Positions 17,564 through 25,913 are shown, counted from the first letter of the stretch. The stretch is DNA of 64,000 bases from Ensifer sp. BR816 (GCF_000378985.1 NZ_KB905370.1:2409006-2473005); one strand, 5' to 3'. The notes: generated by a model not told the origin, from the sequence alone. Program-made: numbers and translations.

Positions 17564-18472
17564 CTAGCCGGTGACGACGACAGTCTCAGACGACCGCGAT
17601 GCGACACTAGTGATTTTTTGGTCGACCCACTCAGAAAGATCGGTCCAAAGCTGCTGATCCAGACCCACTTGGCGAGCGATGTCGATGATCTCCTGGTAGG
17701 AGATCGGCGTGATTGCGGCCTGGCCGCTCAACCTGACATCGAACAGCCCCAGTTTTGCCTTCCGAGCCGTCGGAAAACTTGGATGGTCGGCAAAGGCGGC
17801 AACTGCGGCGGTGTGGAGGTTGCGGTGCGTGCCAATTGCTGCCGCCAAAACCGCGTTGCGCATCCATTGACAGCCGTCGCCGGCGAAAGGGCAGGGCGCA
17901 TGATCGGCGGCCGGGTCCATGGCGAAAACCTGAGGGATGTAATCCCAGTAGCGAATTCCCTTGCCCGTGAGGGTGCAGCGCGAGCGGACGCCGTTGGCCG
18001 GATTGAGCTGCTCGGTGTAGCTCCCATTGCACTGGGGCTCCCTGGTGCGTGACGCGGCGGTTTGACTGCATTTCCCTCCCGGTTCAGTAAATTTGCATTC
18101 GATGACCAGTACCGCATCTGAACCAACCGCAAGGGCATCGACTTGTGTTGGCCGGGTCTCTCCCAAGAGCCGTTCGGCATCTGTCCACTCAAGGGTTAAG
18201 GACCAGGGACCGCCGGGTGTCACGCCGACATGCCGCGCAATGGCGTCGAGGACGCGGTCGCGATCGATGCTCATCTTGAGCGTGCCGAACACATCAATGG
18301 CGATCGCTTGCGAGGAATGCGCCTTGTGCGCTTGGATTCGGTTGTTGCGGTCACGATGCCAGGGGAATGCAAGCCAGTCGCTGATCGCTGCGTGACTTGC
18401 CGGAAACAGGTTTTGGCGAACTGCCGCGAAATCTACGGTGCTATCTGAAGCAGCCGGCCATTCAGGCATCAT
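17564..18472 (-). CDS. PD-(D/E)XK nuclease-like protein (PGN_0703-like)
   Basis: This 302-residue protein has a nuclease-fold core: VDALAVGSDAVLVIECKF gives Asp112, Glu125 and Lys127 of a D-ExK motif, followed by a cysteine in PGGKC. It resembles proteins annotated as PGN_0703-type putative restriction endonucleases. No methylase lies beside it. The next gene upstream, also on the minus strand, is a DUF2726 protein with a related fold. The last 35 residues recur in a broken copy at 27023-27157. Its role is unknown; phage defence is a guess from the fold and the accessory setting. Confidence 0.7.
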   Translation of the reverse strand: MMPEWPAASDSTVDFAAVRQNLFPASHAAISDWLAFPWHRDRNNRIQAHKAHSSQAIAIDVFGTLKMSIDRDRVLDAIARHVGVTPGGPWSLTLEWTDAERLLGETRPTQVDALAVGSDAVLVIECKFTEPGGKCSQTAASRTREPQCNGSYTEQLNPANGVRSRCTLTGKGIRYWDYIPQVFAMDPAADHAPCPFAGDGCQWMRNAVLAAAIGTHRNLHTAAVAAFADHPSFPTARKAKLGLFDVRLSGQAAITPISYQEIIDIARQVGLDQQLWTDLSEWVDQKITSVASRSSETVVVTG

Positions 18473-18582
18473 TCTACTCCCCCTGTGATCACCCGTCGGG
18501 CAGGCTGCCTGTGCGGGCGGCCGTGCCTGCTTCGGTGCAGGTAGGCCGGTGATGCGCAGAATCAGTCGACTGAGGCAAGGCG

Positions 18583-19338
18583 CTAATTGACATTCGGCTT
18601 GTCCACCAACTTCTCAACCAACCGCCTAAGCTCTGGCGGAGTTGTTTGGCCAGCAACGACCTCGTAGTAGCCGATCCCGGCGCGCCGGAGTGCCTCTTTC
18701 TTGACAGCATCGCGCGCGGCCGCGGCGCCTTGGTGATGCGCCCCGCCCTGGTATTCGATCGCATACCGGGGCTGGCAGTCACCGTCCACCAGGAGAAGGT
18801 CGACCCGCTTCGAGTTAATGCAACGATAGGCCTCTGCATCCTTGCTGCGGAGGATCTCGCCCAACGAAACCTGGGCCATTACCTGCCAGGCAGGATTGCA
18901 GCCGATCACGATGCGGTCGAGTTCCTTGAATAACCTCGCTTCGCTCTTGTTGAGGAGCGGCTGAATTGTGAAATTCGAGCTCATGACGATCCGCAACTGG
19001 TCGGCAGCGTCGCGTTGTTTCGATGTCTCCAGAGCAGTGTTGGAAGGCCAAGGCCCAGAAACAATGCTCGCTCCAGCACTTTTCTTCTCCCAGCGTGAGC
19101 GGTTCCTCGCCCGCCATGCGTCCCTTCGCATCCTGGACAGGAATTGCTCAACGGTTATGCCAGCGAAGGTGCCGACAAACAGAATGGCGATCAGAAGGTG
19201 GGGCTTCTCGGTCAGTTCCTGAAGGTCGGCAAGGAGGTCGCCTACGGTCATGCCGTCGGGGCCGGCAGCACCCACCGCGAGCGCTCCAATAATCAGTCCC
19301 GGTGCCGTGAAAAGGACCGACCTTTGGCGATACTGCAT
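18583..19338 (-). CDS. DUF2726 protein with N-terminal membrane anchor
   Basis: ATG 19338 is preferred because GGAG lies 8 bases upstream; the open frame extends to 19392. The 251-residue product has one hydrophobic segment (about 48-68, LLIAILFVGTFAGITVE). The DUF2726 domain starts at LLNKSEARLFKELDRIV and carries the nuclease-like signature VDLLLVDGD, then AIEYQGGAHHQ. DUF2726 is related to very-short-patch and restriction-type nuclease folds; activity is unproven. It lies 110 bases upstream of the nuclease-like gene on the same strand. Confidence 0.8.
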   Translation of the reverse strand: MQYRQRSVLFTAPGLIIGALAVGAAGPDGMTVGDLLADLQELTEKPHLLIAILFVGTFAGITVEQFLSRMRRDAWRARNRSRWEKKSAGASIVSGPWPSNTALETSKQRDAADQLRIVMSSNFTIQPLLNKSEARLFKELDRIVIGCNPAWQVMAQVSLGEILRSKDAEAYRCINSKRVDLLLVDGDCQPRYAIEYQGGAHHQGAAAARDAVKKEALRRAGIGYYEVVAGQTTPPELRRLVEKLVDKPNVN

Positions 19339-19395
19339 GCCTCCATCTCCGCATTTCGCGCGAAGATCGTAACCGTGTGGCCGCACCACCAAAAG

Positions 19396-19725
19396 CTACA
19401 CAAAAGAGTTAATCCGGCGCGCGGTGGCTACGAGCAACGGAATTTTCAAAGCGGCGGCTAGAAATCTGAGACGGCTTTGGTGTGATACCGGTCCGGAATC
19501 GTTCACCGATCGCCGCCACCCGCAGTCCGTCCCGGCAGAACAAATCCTCAGCAGCGCTTTTCGAACGCCTGCCCACTCCCGCAGTTGCTGGTCCTGCCGG
19601 AGGCGCAGACGCCTCCATTCAAGGGCGGCAAAAATATCTTCCGTGAAGTCCCCGTGCCTATCGGTTTCAAGGGCTCGGGGAGCGGGTGGATGTTGCGACG
19701 GTGTTTGAACTGGTAGCTCTGCCAC
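19396..19725 (-). pseudogene. Possible small gene broken by a frameshift
   Basis: One frame reads HGDFTEDIFAALEWRRLRLR and then QQLREWAGVRKALL, which looks like real protein. After that, the neighbouring frame (to 19409) looks better: AEDLFCRDGLRVAAIGERFR, then TPSQI-like and RRFENSVARS. A one-base shift near 19560 would join them into a basic protein of about 105 residues. No family is recognised; it may equally be an intact but unusual gene of 109 residues. Confidence 0.3.
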
Positions 19726-19814
19726 GTGCTACGCCTATCAGCGGTTTATGCATGCGGCGAAGACGAGACCGGCAGGAGCGATCGGCAGCATGATGAGGGG
19801 CACGGACCATGCCG

Positions 19815-20258
19815 CTATTTGTAGAAGACGCTACCTTTGACCCAGCCCAATGTTCCGTCCTCCGCCCGCTCCCAAGCTATTTTGGCATCCATTGGATATA
19901 GGCAAGGTTCCTGGCGAAACTGAGCTAGCCGAACTTTCGGAGCACTCTCACCACAAGGCGAGGAGATCCGGAATCCCTCTCCCTGCAGGTATCGCTCCAA
20001 AGCGCCCGCATCGCTCCCCAGTGGGAACCGCGCTCGGATTCGTTTTGTAAGCTTCGGCGAAATGGCTTCGTTGTCACTGCTATAGTGGCGAGAGAACCGG
20101 CCCTGAGGAGGGGGGCACCCGTTGGTCCACCAGCCTCCCGAGGCCGGTAAATCATGGAGCAGCGGCGGCATCGGAGGATAGCACTCCAAGTCCGAACATC
20201 CCGAAAGGATGGCGCAAAGGCCCACCAGCAGTGCGCCCGTATGGAAATGGGTACGCAT
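19815..20258 (-). CDS. Hypothetical lipoprotein
   Basis: From ATG 20258 the 147-residue product begins with a lipoprotein signal (TGALLVGLCAILSGC, lipobox LSGC with Cys21). The mature part is rich in proline, tryptophan and cysteine and ends in GTLGWVKGSVFYK. It starts 2 bases after the stop of a small zinc-ribbon gene and is the last member of a three-gene run. No family is recognised. Confidence 0.65.
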   Translation of the reverse strand: MRTHFHTGALLVGLCAILSGCSDLECYPPMPPLLHDLPASGGWWTNGCPPPQGRFSRHYSSDNEAISPKLTKRIRARFPLGSDAGALERYLQGEGFRISSPCGESAPKVRLAQFRQEPCLYPMDAKIAWERAEDGTLGWVKGSVFYK

Positions 20259-20260
20259 CG

Positions 20261-20461
20261 TCAGAGGCAGATGTCGCACAAGGGAATTTCGGGGTCCGTG
20301 GCCTCCCATGAACTCATCGGATTGCCACAGTGGAGGCATCTTGTGTCTGCCCTCGGCAGCCAGGAATGACGCCAAGCTGCGTCTCGGGCGTGTCGCAGTT
20401 TAATGGCATCGTCACGGCGCTTCATCTCGGCTGCTCGCTCTTCGTCAGTGAAACCGCTCAC
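20261..20461 (-). CDS. Small zinc-ribbon protein
   Basis: The 66-residue protein is charged at the start (DEERAAEMKRRDDAIKLR) and has two CxxC knuckles, CLHC and CDIC, that should hold one zinc ion. GTG 20461 directly follows the stop of the upstream gene. The function is unknown; a regulatory or protein-binding role is typical of such ribbons. Confidence 0.6.
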   Translation of the reverse strand: MSGFTDEERAAEMKRRDDAIKLRHARDAAWRHSWLPRADTRCLHCGNPMSSWEATDPEIPLCDICL

Positions 20462-20629
20462 CTACGCACTCCCCTCCGTTTCGCTGCCCTCGTCCAATTC
20501 ATGGACGGGCAGAAAACCGTATCCCTCCAGCCACTCGCGCATGATTAGGCGGATAAGCTCGTCTCGCGTCATCTGCAGTTCCTCGCAGGCTGCCGCGAGC
20601 GCCAACTCAACGTCATCGTCGAAGGTCAT
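20462..20629 (-). CDS. Small ribbon-helix-helix-like protein
   Basis: A 55-residue frame runs from ATG 20629 to TAG 20462: MTFDDDVELALAAACEEL and then QMTRDELIRLIMREWLE, followed by an acidic tail. The helix pattern MTRDELIRLIMREWL resembles CopG/Arc-type DNA-binding antitoxins. Its stop abuts the GTG of the zinc-ribbon gene, so the three genes 20629-19815 form an operon. There is no obvious toxin in it. Confidence 0.6.
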   Translation of the reverse strand: MTFDDDVELALAAACEELQMTRDELIRLIMREWLEGYGFLPVHELDEGSETEGSA

Positions 20630-20768
20630 TGTTTCCTACGCACTACAACCAGAAGCTAGAAGGGTCTCACAGCAATGGTTGCAGTCAAGGATTAGCGCCA
20701 CCGCCCAAATGGAGTATTTGATTTCATTGCACTATCCGCCATCCTTAGAACAAAACGAGGAGGAACAG

Positions 20769-21014
20769 ATGTCGAAATACGAGGGGCTTACCTACAGGCT
20801 GGCTAGATCGGGTCTTTCTGTGATCATCTTGACCTTCAAGGAGATCGAAGCTCTCATCGGCGCTGCGTTGCCGGCGAGTGCCAGACGCCCGCAGTTCTGG
20901 GCGAATGCTAACAAACCTGCACAATCCCGTCCTGGAAACAAGGCTGCACGCGAGGCGGGCTATAGGAGCTTCCTGCTGGCGGGACACGACAAAGTGCGCT
21001 TCGTTCGAGATTGA
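20769..21014 (+). CDS. DUF7662-like small protein
   Basis: The ATG at 20769 has GAGGAGGA upstream. The 81-residue protein follows the DUF7662 pattern: KYEGLTYRLARSG, then LTFKEIEALIGAALPASARR, a WAN motif, and a C-terminal AGHDKVRFVRD. Members are often found beside phage or defence genes, but their role is not known. It leads a three-gene run with 8- and 6-base gaps. The domain name is from memory. Confidence 0.65.
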   Translation: MSKYEGLTYRLARSGLSVIILTFKEIEALIGAALPASARRPQFWANANKPAQSRPGNKAAREAGYRSFLLAGHDKVRFVRD

Positions 21015-21022
21015 GGTAGTTT

Positions 21023-21310
21023 ATGGCTCTCCTCGGTGACTTCCTTGACCAAGGAACGGCTTTCGCTCTCGCTGTTGGGATCTTCGTTGGATTGCTGACG
21101 TATCTCTCGGCCGCAAGGCTCATTGGCCGCAGCGGATTGTCGAAAGCTAAATCGCCCGTCGAATGCCAATTCAGAAACGTCTTTGCCACCATGGATGAAG
21201 GTCGCCGGCAGTCGTTGATCGGCTGCCACATGGAGAAATACGAATGTGGGCGCGAGGAGGCTATGCGCCGAGCGGTAGATGAACGCCAACGCGACGCCAA
21301 CAGGTGGTAG
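21023..21310 (+). CDS. Hypothetical protein with one membrane helix
   Basis: The 95-residue protein starts behind GAGGTAG, has one hydrophobic helix (about 10-28) and a charged C-terminal half ending RRAVDERQRDANRW. It sits 8 bases after the DUF7662-like gene and 6 before the next. No family is recognised. Confidence 0.55.
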   Translation: MALLGDFLDQGTAFALAVGIFVGLLTYLSAARLIGRSGLSKAKSPVECQFRNVFATMDEGRRQSLIGCHMEKYECGREEAMRRAVDERQRDANRW

Positions 21311-21316
21311 TGTGCC

Positions 21317-21649
21317 ATGCTGACAAAAAAGCAAACGCTCTGGGCAGCGCCTATCCTGATTTTGACCTTCGCGGCACTTTGGTTGTCAGGTGCTGTGGCC
21401 CAAGAGATGATCCCCGGGAAAAACGTCGCGATTACAGCACTCCTCGCACCGGCATTTATTGCAAATGTCTTCGCCTTGATCTTCATCTTCTTTTCGATCT
21501 TCCTATCCTTCGGGTCCGCGCTGTTGTTCAACGCCTCAGGTCCGGAGCATTGGGAGAAGACCGGCAACCCATTTTATTATCTGCTGTGGAAGGAGCTCCA
21601 AGAGGCCACGACGGCTGGTCGTCCTGATAGTACAGATCGGCGTGAGTGA
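21317..21649 (+). CDS. Hypothetical two-helix membrane protein
   Basis: This 110-residue protein has two strong hydrophobic segments (about 8-28 and 38-68) and a polar tail with KTGNPFYYLLWKELQEA. It is the last gene of the small operon starting at 20769. No family is recognised. Confidence 0.55.
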   Translation: MLTKKQTLWAAPILILTFAALWLSGAVAQEMIPGKNVAITALLAPAFIANVFALIFIFFSIFLSFGSALLFNASGPEHWEKTGNPFYYLLWKELQEATTAGRPDSTDRRE

Positions 21650-22158
21650 GGGGCGCCGCCCAATTCGGGCGTCGATGGGAATAATGTCGCGAGCATTGAA
21701 GGCAAATGAGTGAACCAGGAAAACACGGTACGGCAGCCCTTGGGTAATCTGGTGCCAGAAGTCTCTGCCGCGTGCCAAATGAACTCAGGAAGAACCTAGC
21801 ACCCGGGATGCGCGTGGTGATCAGTGGCCACGGTACCAGTTTGGGTGCCTACGCCGCCACCGTGCGTCGAAGTGACTAAAAACCGCCCTCTGCGATTATG
21901 CGCGTGCCTTAGCTTTCTTGCCCTTCGTTGCAGGCGCATGATACCCCGAAGGAGCGGCTTCCGACTTCAACAGCAGCGGCGCTTTCTAAGGCTTCAGTTG
22001 CCAACTTCTTTCGCTGATTGCTCGCGTGCTGTAGCAGCTTTGATCTCCGGAAGTTCTCTTTATGTGCTTCGAAGATCGCATAATGTATCGACTGGAAGGT
22101 GCTATTTGGCGCCGCATCCCGGCCGTAACCTAGTAGGCAATGTGCACTGAACTTTGGC
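21650..22158. other. Intergenic region with a dispersed repeat
   Basis: No intact gene. A short lysine/alanine-rich tail (KKAKARA before a stop near 21898 on the minus strand) hints at the end of a lost gene. One copy of the short dispersed repeat lies at 22074-22097. Confidence 0.4.
22074..22097 (+). repeat. Dispersed short repeat, copy 1
   Basis: Begins GATCGCATAATGTATCGACT. It matches the copies at 25777 and 33408 over the first 17-18 bases with one or two changes. All copies lie in non-coding, gene-poor DNA. Confidence 0.6.
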
Positions 22159-23067
22159 TCAGGTCTGTATGGTGCGCATGAATTCGCGCACCTCTTTCAG
22201 CATCCAATTCCGAAACGCTCGGATCTTCGGGTGGTCCTGATTGCCGACGCGGTAGAGCAGATCGTAACCCCACTCGACCTCAAGGGTTGCGTCGGAAAAC
22301 AGTGACACCAGCCTGTCAGCGGCAAGGTCTTCGGCAACAAGGACGCTACGCCCGAGGGCAACGCCCGCCCCTCGAATGGCGGCCTCAATCGACATGCTTC
22401 CATGACTGTATCCGGGTCCCCGCGTGCCTGGATACGGCAGGTCCATCATTGCGAACCATCGCTCCCAGGTGGTGTTCATTCCGATCTCATGAATGAGTTG
22501 GCACTTGAGCAGGTCGCGCGGAACATCAATCCCGCCCATCTTCTCGCGGTACTCCAAGGAGCATACGGGCGAAACCGTTTCGTTCATGATGCGCTCCGCC
22601 GCCGCATGAGGATAGCGGCCGTCACCATAACGCAAGGCTACGTCGACATGACTGGCAGCGAAGTCGACGGCTGCATCGGTGACCTCGAGATGAACGTCGA
22701 GTTCAGGCATATCGGCCATCAGGCGATGCAGTCGGGGTGTCAGCCATTTGCTGGCAAAGGAGACGCTGCAGTTCACAACGAGGCGAGATGCGTCGCTCTT
22801 GCGGCGTAGCTCCGCGGATTCTCGCTGCAGTTCCGACAGGAGACGCGTCACGGTGCTGAAATAGGAATGACCCGCGTCAGTCAGTTCAATCCTTCGCGTT
22901 AGGCGGCGGAATAGCGGCACGCCCAGATGGTCTTCGAGTGCCTTTATCTGTCGGCTCACCGCCCCGTGGGTGAGATGAAGCTCCTGCGCTGCAAGCGTCA
23001 TGCTCAAGCGTCGACCGGTTGCCTCGAAGGCCCGCAATGTCTGCAGGGGCGGAAGATGGTCGGTCAT
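22159..23067 (-). CDS. LysR-family regulator (GcvA-like)
   Basis: The 302-residue protein has an N-terminal winged helix (PPLQTLRAFEATGRRLSMTL, AAQELHLTHGAVSRQIKALE, residues 6-65) and a LysR effector-binding domain with the GcvA-type motifs DVALRYGDGRYP and GRGVAL-like GAGVALGRS. It is divergent from the EamA/DMT exporter across about 120 bases, so it most likely controls that gene, and itself, in response to the exported compound. Confidence 0.93.
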   Translation of the reverse strand: MTDHLPPLQTLRAFEATGRRLSMTLAAQELHLTHGAVSRQIKALEDHLGVPLFRRLTRRIELTDAGHSYFSTVTRLLSELQRESAELRRKSDASRLVVNCSVSFASKWLTPRLHRLMADMPELDVHLEVTDAAVDFAASHVDVALRYGDGRYPHAAAERIMNETVSPVCSLEYREKMGGIDVPRDLLKCQLIHEIGMNTTWERWFAMMDLPYPGTRGPGYSHGSMSIEAAIRGAGVALGRSVLVAEDLAADRLVSLFSDATLEVEWGYDLLYRVGNQDHPKIRAFRNWMLKEVREFMRTIQT

Positions 23068-23187
23068 GCGTTCATACGTGATGCCACATCACACATCCTG
23101 TGAGAACAAATGGTTTGTCGCGCGGGTGTCGCGCAGCTTATGGATGGCACACTCTCACGCACACGCCAATGCGAAAAGCTGTCAAAG

Positions 23188-24126
23188 ATGTCCAACACTT
23201 CCGTTGATTCAGTCGTCATGCCTGCACCGCTCGGTCCAGCAAGTTCGCTCTCGCCGAAGAGCTTGGGTGCCATGTTGCTGCTGGCCCTGATGTGGGGGCT
23301 GTCGATCCCGATCACCAAGTTGGGCCTGGGCTGCATTCCTCCGATGACCTTCACCGCGCTGCGCTTCATCGTCGCCGTGCCGCTCATGATGTTCCTGGCA
23401 AGACGCGAACTCCGGATTCCCAAAAGGGCAATTCCCGGAATTGTCGGCCTGGGTGTCATGGGTATCACTTTGGGCAATGTCGCCCAGTCGTTCGGCGTGC
23501 AAGGCACATCGGCATCGGTGGCTACGATCCTCTCGGCGACCATCCCGTTGTTCATGGTCATCCTGGCGGCAATCCGCTTCAAGCAAACGGTGACACCGCT
23601 GCAATGGAGCGGCCTCTTGATTGCATTCTTCGGTATTGCCCTGGTGGCCGTTGGAAGCGGACCGGGCGTTGACGACATGTCGAGGTCGACGGCTTCCGGG
23701 GTCTTGTTGATGCTGCTCTCGGCGGTCGGCATCGCAATCTACTACATCTGGAGTGCGGAGCTGACAGCGGAGTACGGCCTAATGCCGGTAGCGGCATGGA
23801 ACATGCTCGTTGGGCTTTTGACGGTGATACCGCTCGCTGGCTGGGAGATGACGCAACACACCGTCGATATAACCGTCGAGGCGCTTGCGGCCATCGCCTA
23901 TCTCGGCGTGGTTGTCACCGTGGCCGGGCTGATCCTATGGCTCTATATTTTGAAAGTCGTCCCGGCCCGTGTTGCGGCGAGCGTCCAATATCTGCAACCC
24001 GTGTTCGGGATCAGCGCCAGCGCGTTTCTCTTCGGTGACAAATTGGGTCTGATGTTCGCAGCTGGGGTGGGACTCGTTCTTGCCGGGCTGGGACTGGCCG
24101 CTTCCGGAAAGCGAGCAAGCTGCTAG
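23188..24126 (+). CDS. EamA/DMT-family exporter
   Basis: ATG 23188 gives a 312-residue protein with about ten membrane helices in two EamA repeats (LLALMWGLSIPITKLGLG at the first, LLMLLSAVGIAIYYIWSAEL at the second). Such proteins export amino acids or other metabolites. An open frame runs back to 23110, but the family pattern begins at about residue 26 of the chosen start. It is divergent from a LysR regulator and ends in a strong terminator. Confidence 0.9.
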   Translation: MSNTSVDSVVMPAPLGPASSLSPKSLGAMLLLALMWGLSIPITKLGLGCIPPMTFTALRFIVAVPLMMFLARRELRIPKRAIPGIVGLGVMGITLGNVAQSFGVQGTSASVATILSATIPLFMVILAAIRFKQTVTPLQWSGLLIAFFGIALVAVGSGPGVDDMSRSTASGVLLMLLSAVGIAIYYIWSAELTAEYGLMPVAAWNMLVGLLTVIPLAGWEMTQHTVDITVEALAAIAYLGVVVTVAGLILWLYILKVVPARVAASVQYLQPVFGISASAFLFGDKLGLMFAAGVGLVLAGLGLAASGKRASC

Positions 24127-24183
24127 CAGCGCCGACGTCCGCTAAGCGTGAATTCCCCCGCTCGGTTACTCCCCGAGCGATTT

Positions 24184-24209
24184 GACCCGCCCTCGGCGGG
24201 TCTTTTTTT
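24184..24209 (+). terminator. Rho-independent terminator
   Basis: GACCCGCC, loop CTC, GGCGGGTC and seven T residues make a textbook terminator 57 bases after the exporter stop. A second stem, CGCTCGG/CCGAGCG at 24159-24179, lies just before it. Confidence 0.93.
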
Positions 24210-24464
24210 ATGCGGTGAAGGCCGCTTTCGCCGCCTCGGGTCTCCATCAGCACCACAGGAAAAATAAGGCCTGGTCGGAAACGCGGCGGGAGGCCTGCCT
24301 CGCGACCTAAGCGTCCGACAGCGGCTTGCACCGTCTTGCCGCAGGCCGCTGTTCCCATCCTGTGCTTCAGCAGTTCATCTCATGAGCGACATTAGGATCG
24401 AAAGATAAGTGATGTGAAGAACTTGGGGCCCGCTTGGCAGCATCAGGCCGTCGTTGTGGTGATA

Positions 24465-24541
24465 TGGTGGGCCCGGCAGGATTCGAGCCTGCAACCAATT
24501 GGTTATGAGCCGACTGGCTCTAACGATTGAGCTACAGGCCC
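24465..24541 (-). tRNA. tRNA with anticodon CAT (Ile2-like)
   Basis: The minus strand gives a 77-base tRNA including an encoded CCA. Parts seen: acceptor GGGCCTG pairing with CGGGCCC, D arm GCTC/GAGC, anticodon loop CTCATAA (CAT at the centre), T arm GCAGG-CTCGAAT-CCTGC. The body resembles bacterial tRNA-Ile2, whose CAT is changed to lysidine to read AUA, more than tRNA-Met. The anticodon stem GTCGG/CCAAT has one C-A mismatch and a G-T pair, and a base seems shifted from the D loop to the stem junction. It may be an active divergent tRNA or a decaying copy. Confidence 0.8.
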
Positions 24542-24567
24542 TAGCAGAGAGTTTTCCGGGACAGCAA

Positions 24568-24981
24568 CTATTCTTTCGGCAGAGCGTAGCGAAGCACGCG
24601 CAGGTCTTCGTCTTCGAGGGAAATCTCCAACACCCGATTGATAAGATCATCGTCATTGTCGAGCTCGATCAATGCCTGCTCAAACAACTCAGACTGCATG
24701 TCGAGGTCCATGCCGGGTGGGCCGTTAAGGCAGATCAGCCCGGCATGGATGGCCACGTCGGCATATTGTCCCTTGGTGCCTGGTTTGTCTTTTGGTCCCC
24801 GGAAATCGACGGAGTTCTTCGTGACAAACGTCCAGTCGCCTTCAAGAATGATCGGCTTGAGCTCCCAGTCCTTCAGGCCGCCCATTTTCATCCAGACGAC
24901 ATGGCTTGTTTCGCCATGGCCCTTTTCGATTGCCATTTTTGCCAGTTGAGGACTGAGGCACTCATCGATCAGAAACTTCAT
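24568..24981 (-). CDS. DUF5615 PIN-like toxin
   Basis: The 137-residue protein begins MKFLIDECLSPQLA, the DUF5615 start with Asp6 and Glu7 of a PIN-like site, followed by FVTKNSVDFRG with another acidic residue. Members pair with DUF433 proteins as toxin and antitoxin. Its ATG overlaps the stop of the DUF433 gene (ATGA), so the two are coupled. It lies 26 bases from a tRNA gene. Confidence 0.88.
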   Translation of the reverse strand: MKFLIDECLSPQLAKMAIEKGHGETSHVVWMKMGGLKDWELKPIILEGDWTFVTKNSVDFRGPKDKPGTKGQYADVAIHAGLICLNGPPGMDLDMQSELFEQALIELDNDDDLINRVLEISLEDEDLRVLRYALPKE

Positions 24982-25631
24982 CCCGTCTTCCTGCGACGGG
25001 GGACGCGACGATCCGTGATGATGACCGAGCCTCCGGGAATGTCGCCGGAGACGCGGGGCCGGCCGCGCAAGGGGTTCGCTTCCGCGTAGATAGAGGCGAG
25101 CCTTATCGTCTCCGCGTCCAGGCTAGGCCAGGCTTCCAGGATGCGCTCAACCGCATGACCAGCAGCTACGGATGCGCCAACATCATAGACCGGAACGCGG
25201 GTGCCGCGGATGACAGGCGTACCGCCAAGAATGTCGGGTGAGGCTGTGACGATCTCTCGCGCTGCGGCAAGGTCGTCCAGCCGTTCGCTCGCGCCTCTCA
25301 TAAAGGGCATAAGATCGATCGTCAGAAACTCGTGGTGCACGGTCCAGTCCTCGCGCAACAGTGCCGCCCAGGGGAGTGTGCGCGCTTTTGCCAGTCGGGC
25401 CTCTGCGGTGCGGATAGCAAACAGTCGCTCCTCCGACGTGAGGCGGCGCGCGCTCTCAAAATAGAAGGCGATGAGTGAACAGGCCCCCGCCAGGACGTGA
25501 CGGCCATTGTCGAGCGAGACGAAGGCGTCTGGCAGAATGTGCTCATCGATGACGCGATTGATGTCGCGTAGGCTCACGCGTGAGACAACGGCGGCCTCGC
25601 TCGCCTTCAGCATTTCCGCAACTGCGGGCAT
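24978..25631 (-). CDS. DUF433 antitoxin with N-terminal DNA-binding part
   Basis: ATG 25631 is chosen because GGAGG sits 5 bases upstream; further ATGs at 25643 and 25694 are less likely. The 217-residue protein has an N-terminal helix-turn-helix-like part (EAAVVSRVSLRDINRVIDEH) and a C-terminal DUF433 domain (SPDILGGTPVIRGTRVPVYD, then LEAWPSLDAETIRLASIYAE). It should bind the DUF5615 toxin and repress the operon at the palindrome upstream. Confidence 0.88.
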   Translation of the reverse strand: MPAVAEMLKASEAAVVSRVSLRDINRVIDEHILPDAFVSLDNGRHVLAGACSLIAFYFESARRLTSEERLFAIRTAEARLAKARTLPWAALLREDWTVHHEFLTIDLMPFMRGASERLDDLAAAREIVTASPDILGGTPVIRGTRVPVYDVGASVAAGHAVERILEAWPSLDAETIRLASIYAEANPLRGRPRVSGDIPGGSVIITDRRVPRRRKTG

Positions 25632-25651
25632 GTGAGCCTCCATATTAAATC

Positions 25652-25667
25652 TTCCGATACGTCGGAA
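25652..25667 (-). promoter_or_regulatory. Palindromic operator of the DUF433/DUF5615 pair
   Basis: The minus strand reads TTCCGACGTATCGGAA: perfect 6-base arms TTCCGA/TCGGAA around CGTA, 21 bases before the antitoxin ATG and next to an AT-rich TTATATATT. It is the likely binding site of the antitoxin's DNA-binding part. Confidence 0.65.
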
Positions 25668-25776
25668 TATATAACTCGCGAACGATGATATCAAGGCCTT
25701 GTCAAGGAATTCCGAGCCTAGCTAGAGACGAGGGCCTGCCTTCAGGAGGCGCTCTGTTCCCGTTTTGTGCGTCTGG

Positions 25777-25800
25777 GATCGCATAATGTATCGTCGGGAA
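25777..25800 (+). repeat. Dispersed short repeat, copy 2
   Basis: Begins GATCGCATAATGTATCGTCG and continues GGAA. It is taken as the reference copy; 33408 differs by one base over this length and 22074 by a few. It lies between two toxin-antitoxin pairs. Confidence 0.65.
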
Positions 25801-25913
25801 CTGCGGTTGGTCGACGCGTCGAATGCGAGTCTGTTCGGACGAGACTTCGGAGTAACTCTGGAATTTGTCATTCAGGTGCATTACACTGACGCTCAGAGAA
25901 GGGAGACTCGCAA

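Noticed and set aside
24297..24360. CAGCGGC...GCCGCTG stem as a second terminator behind the exporter
   Set aside because: The loop is long, there is no T-run, and a much better terminator lies at 24184-24209.
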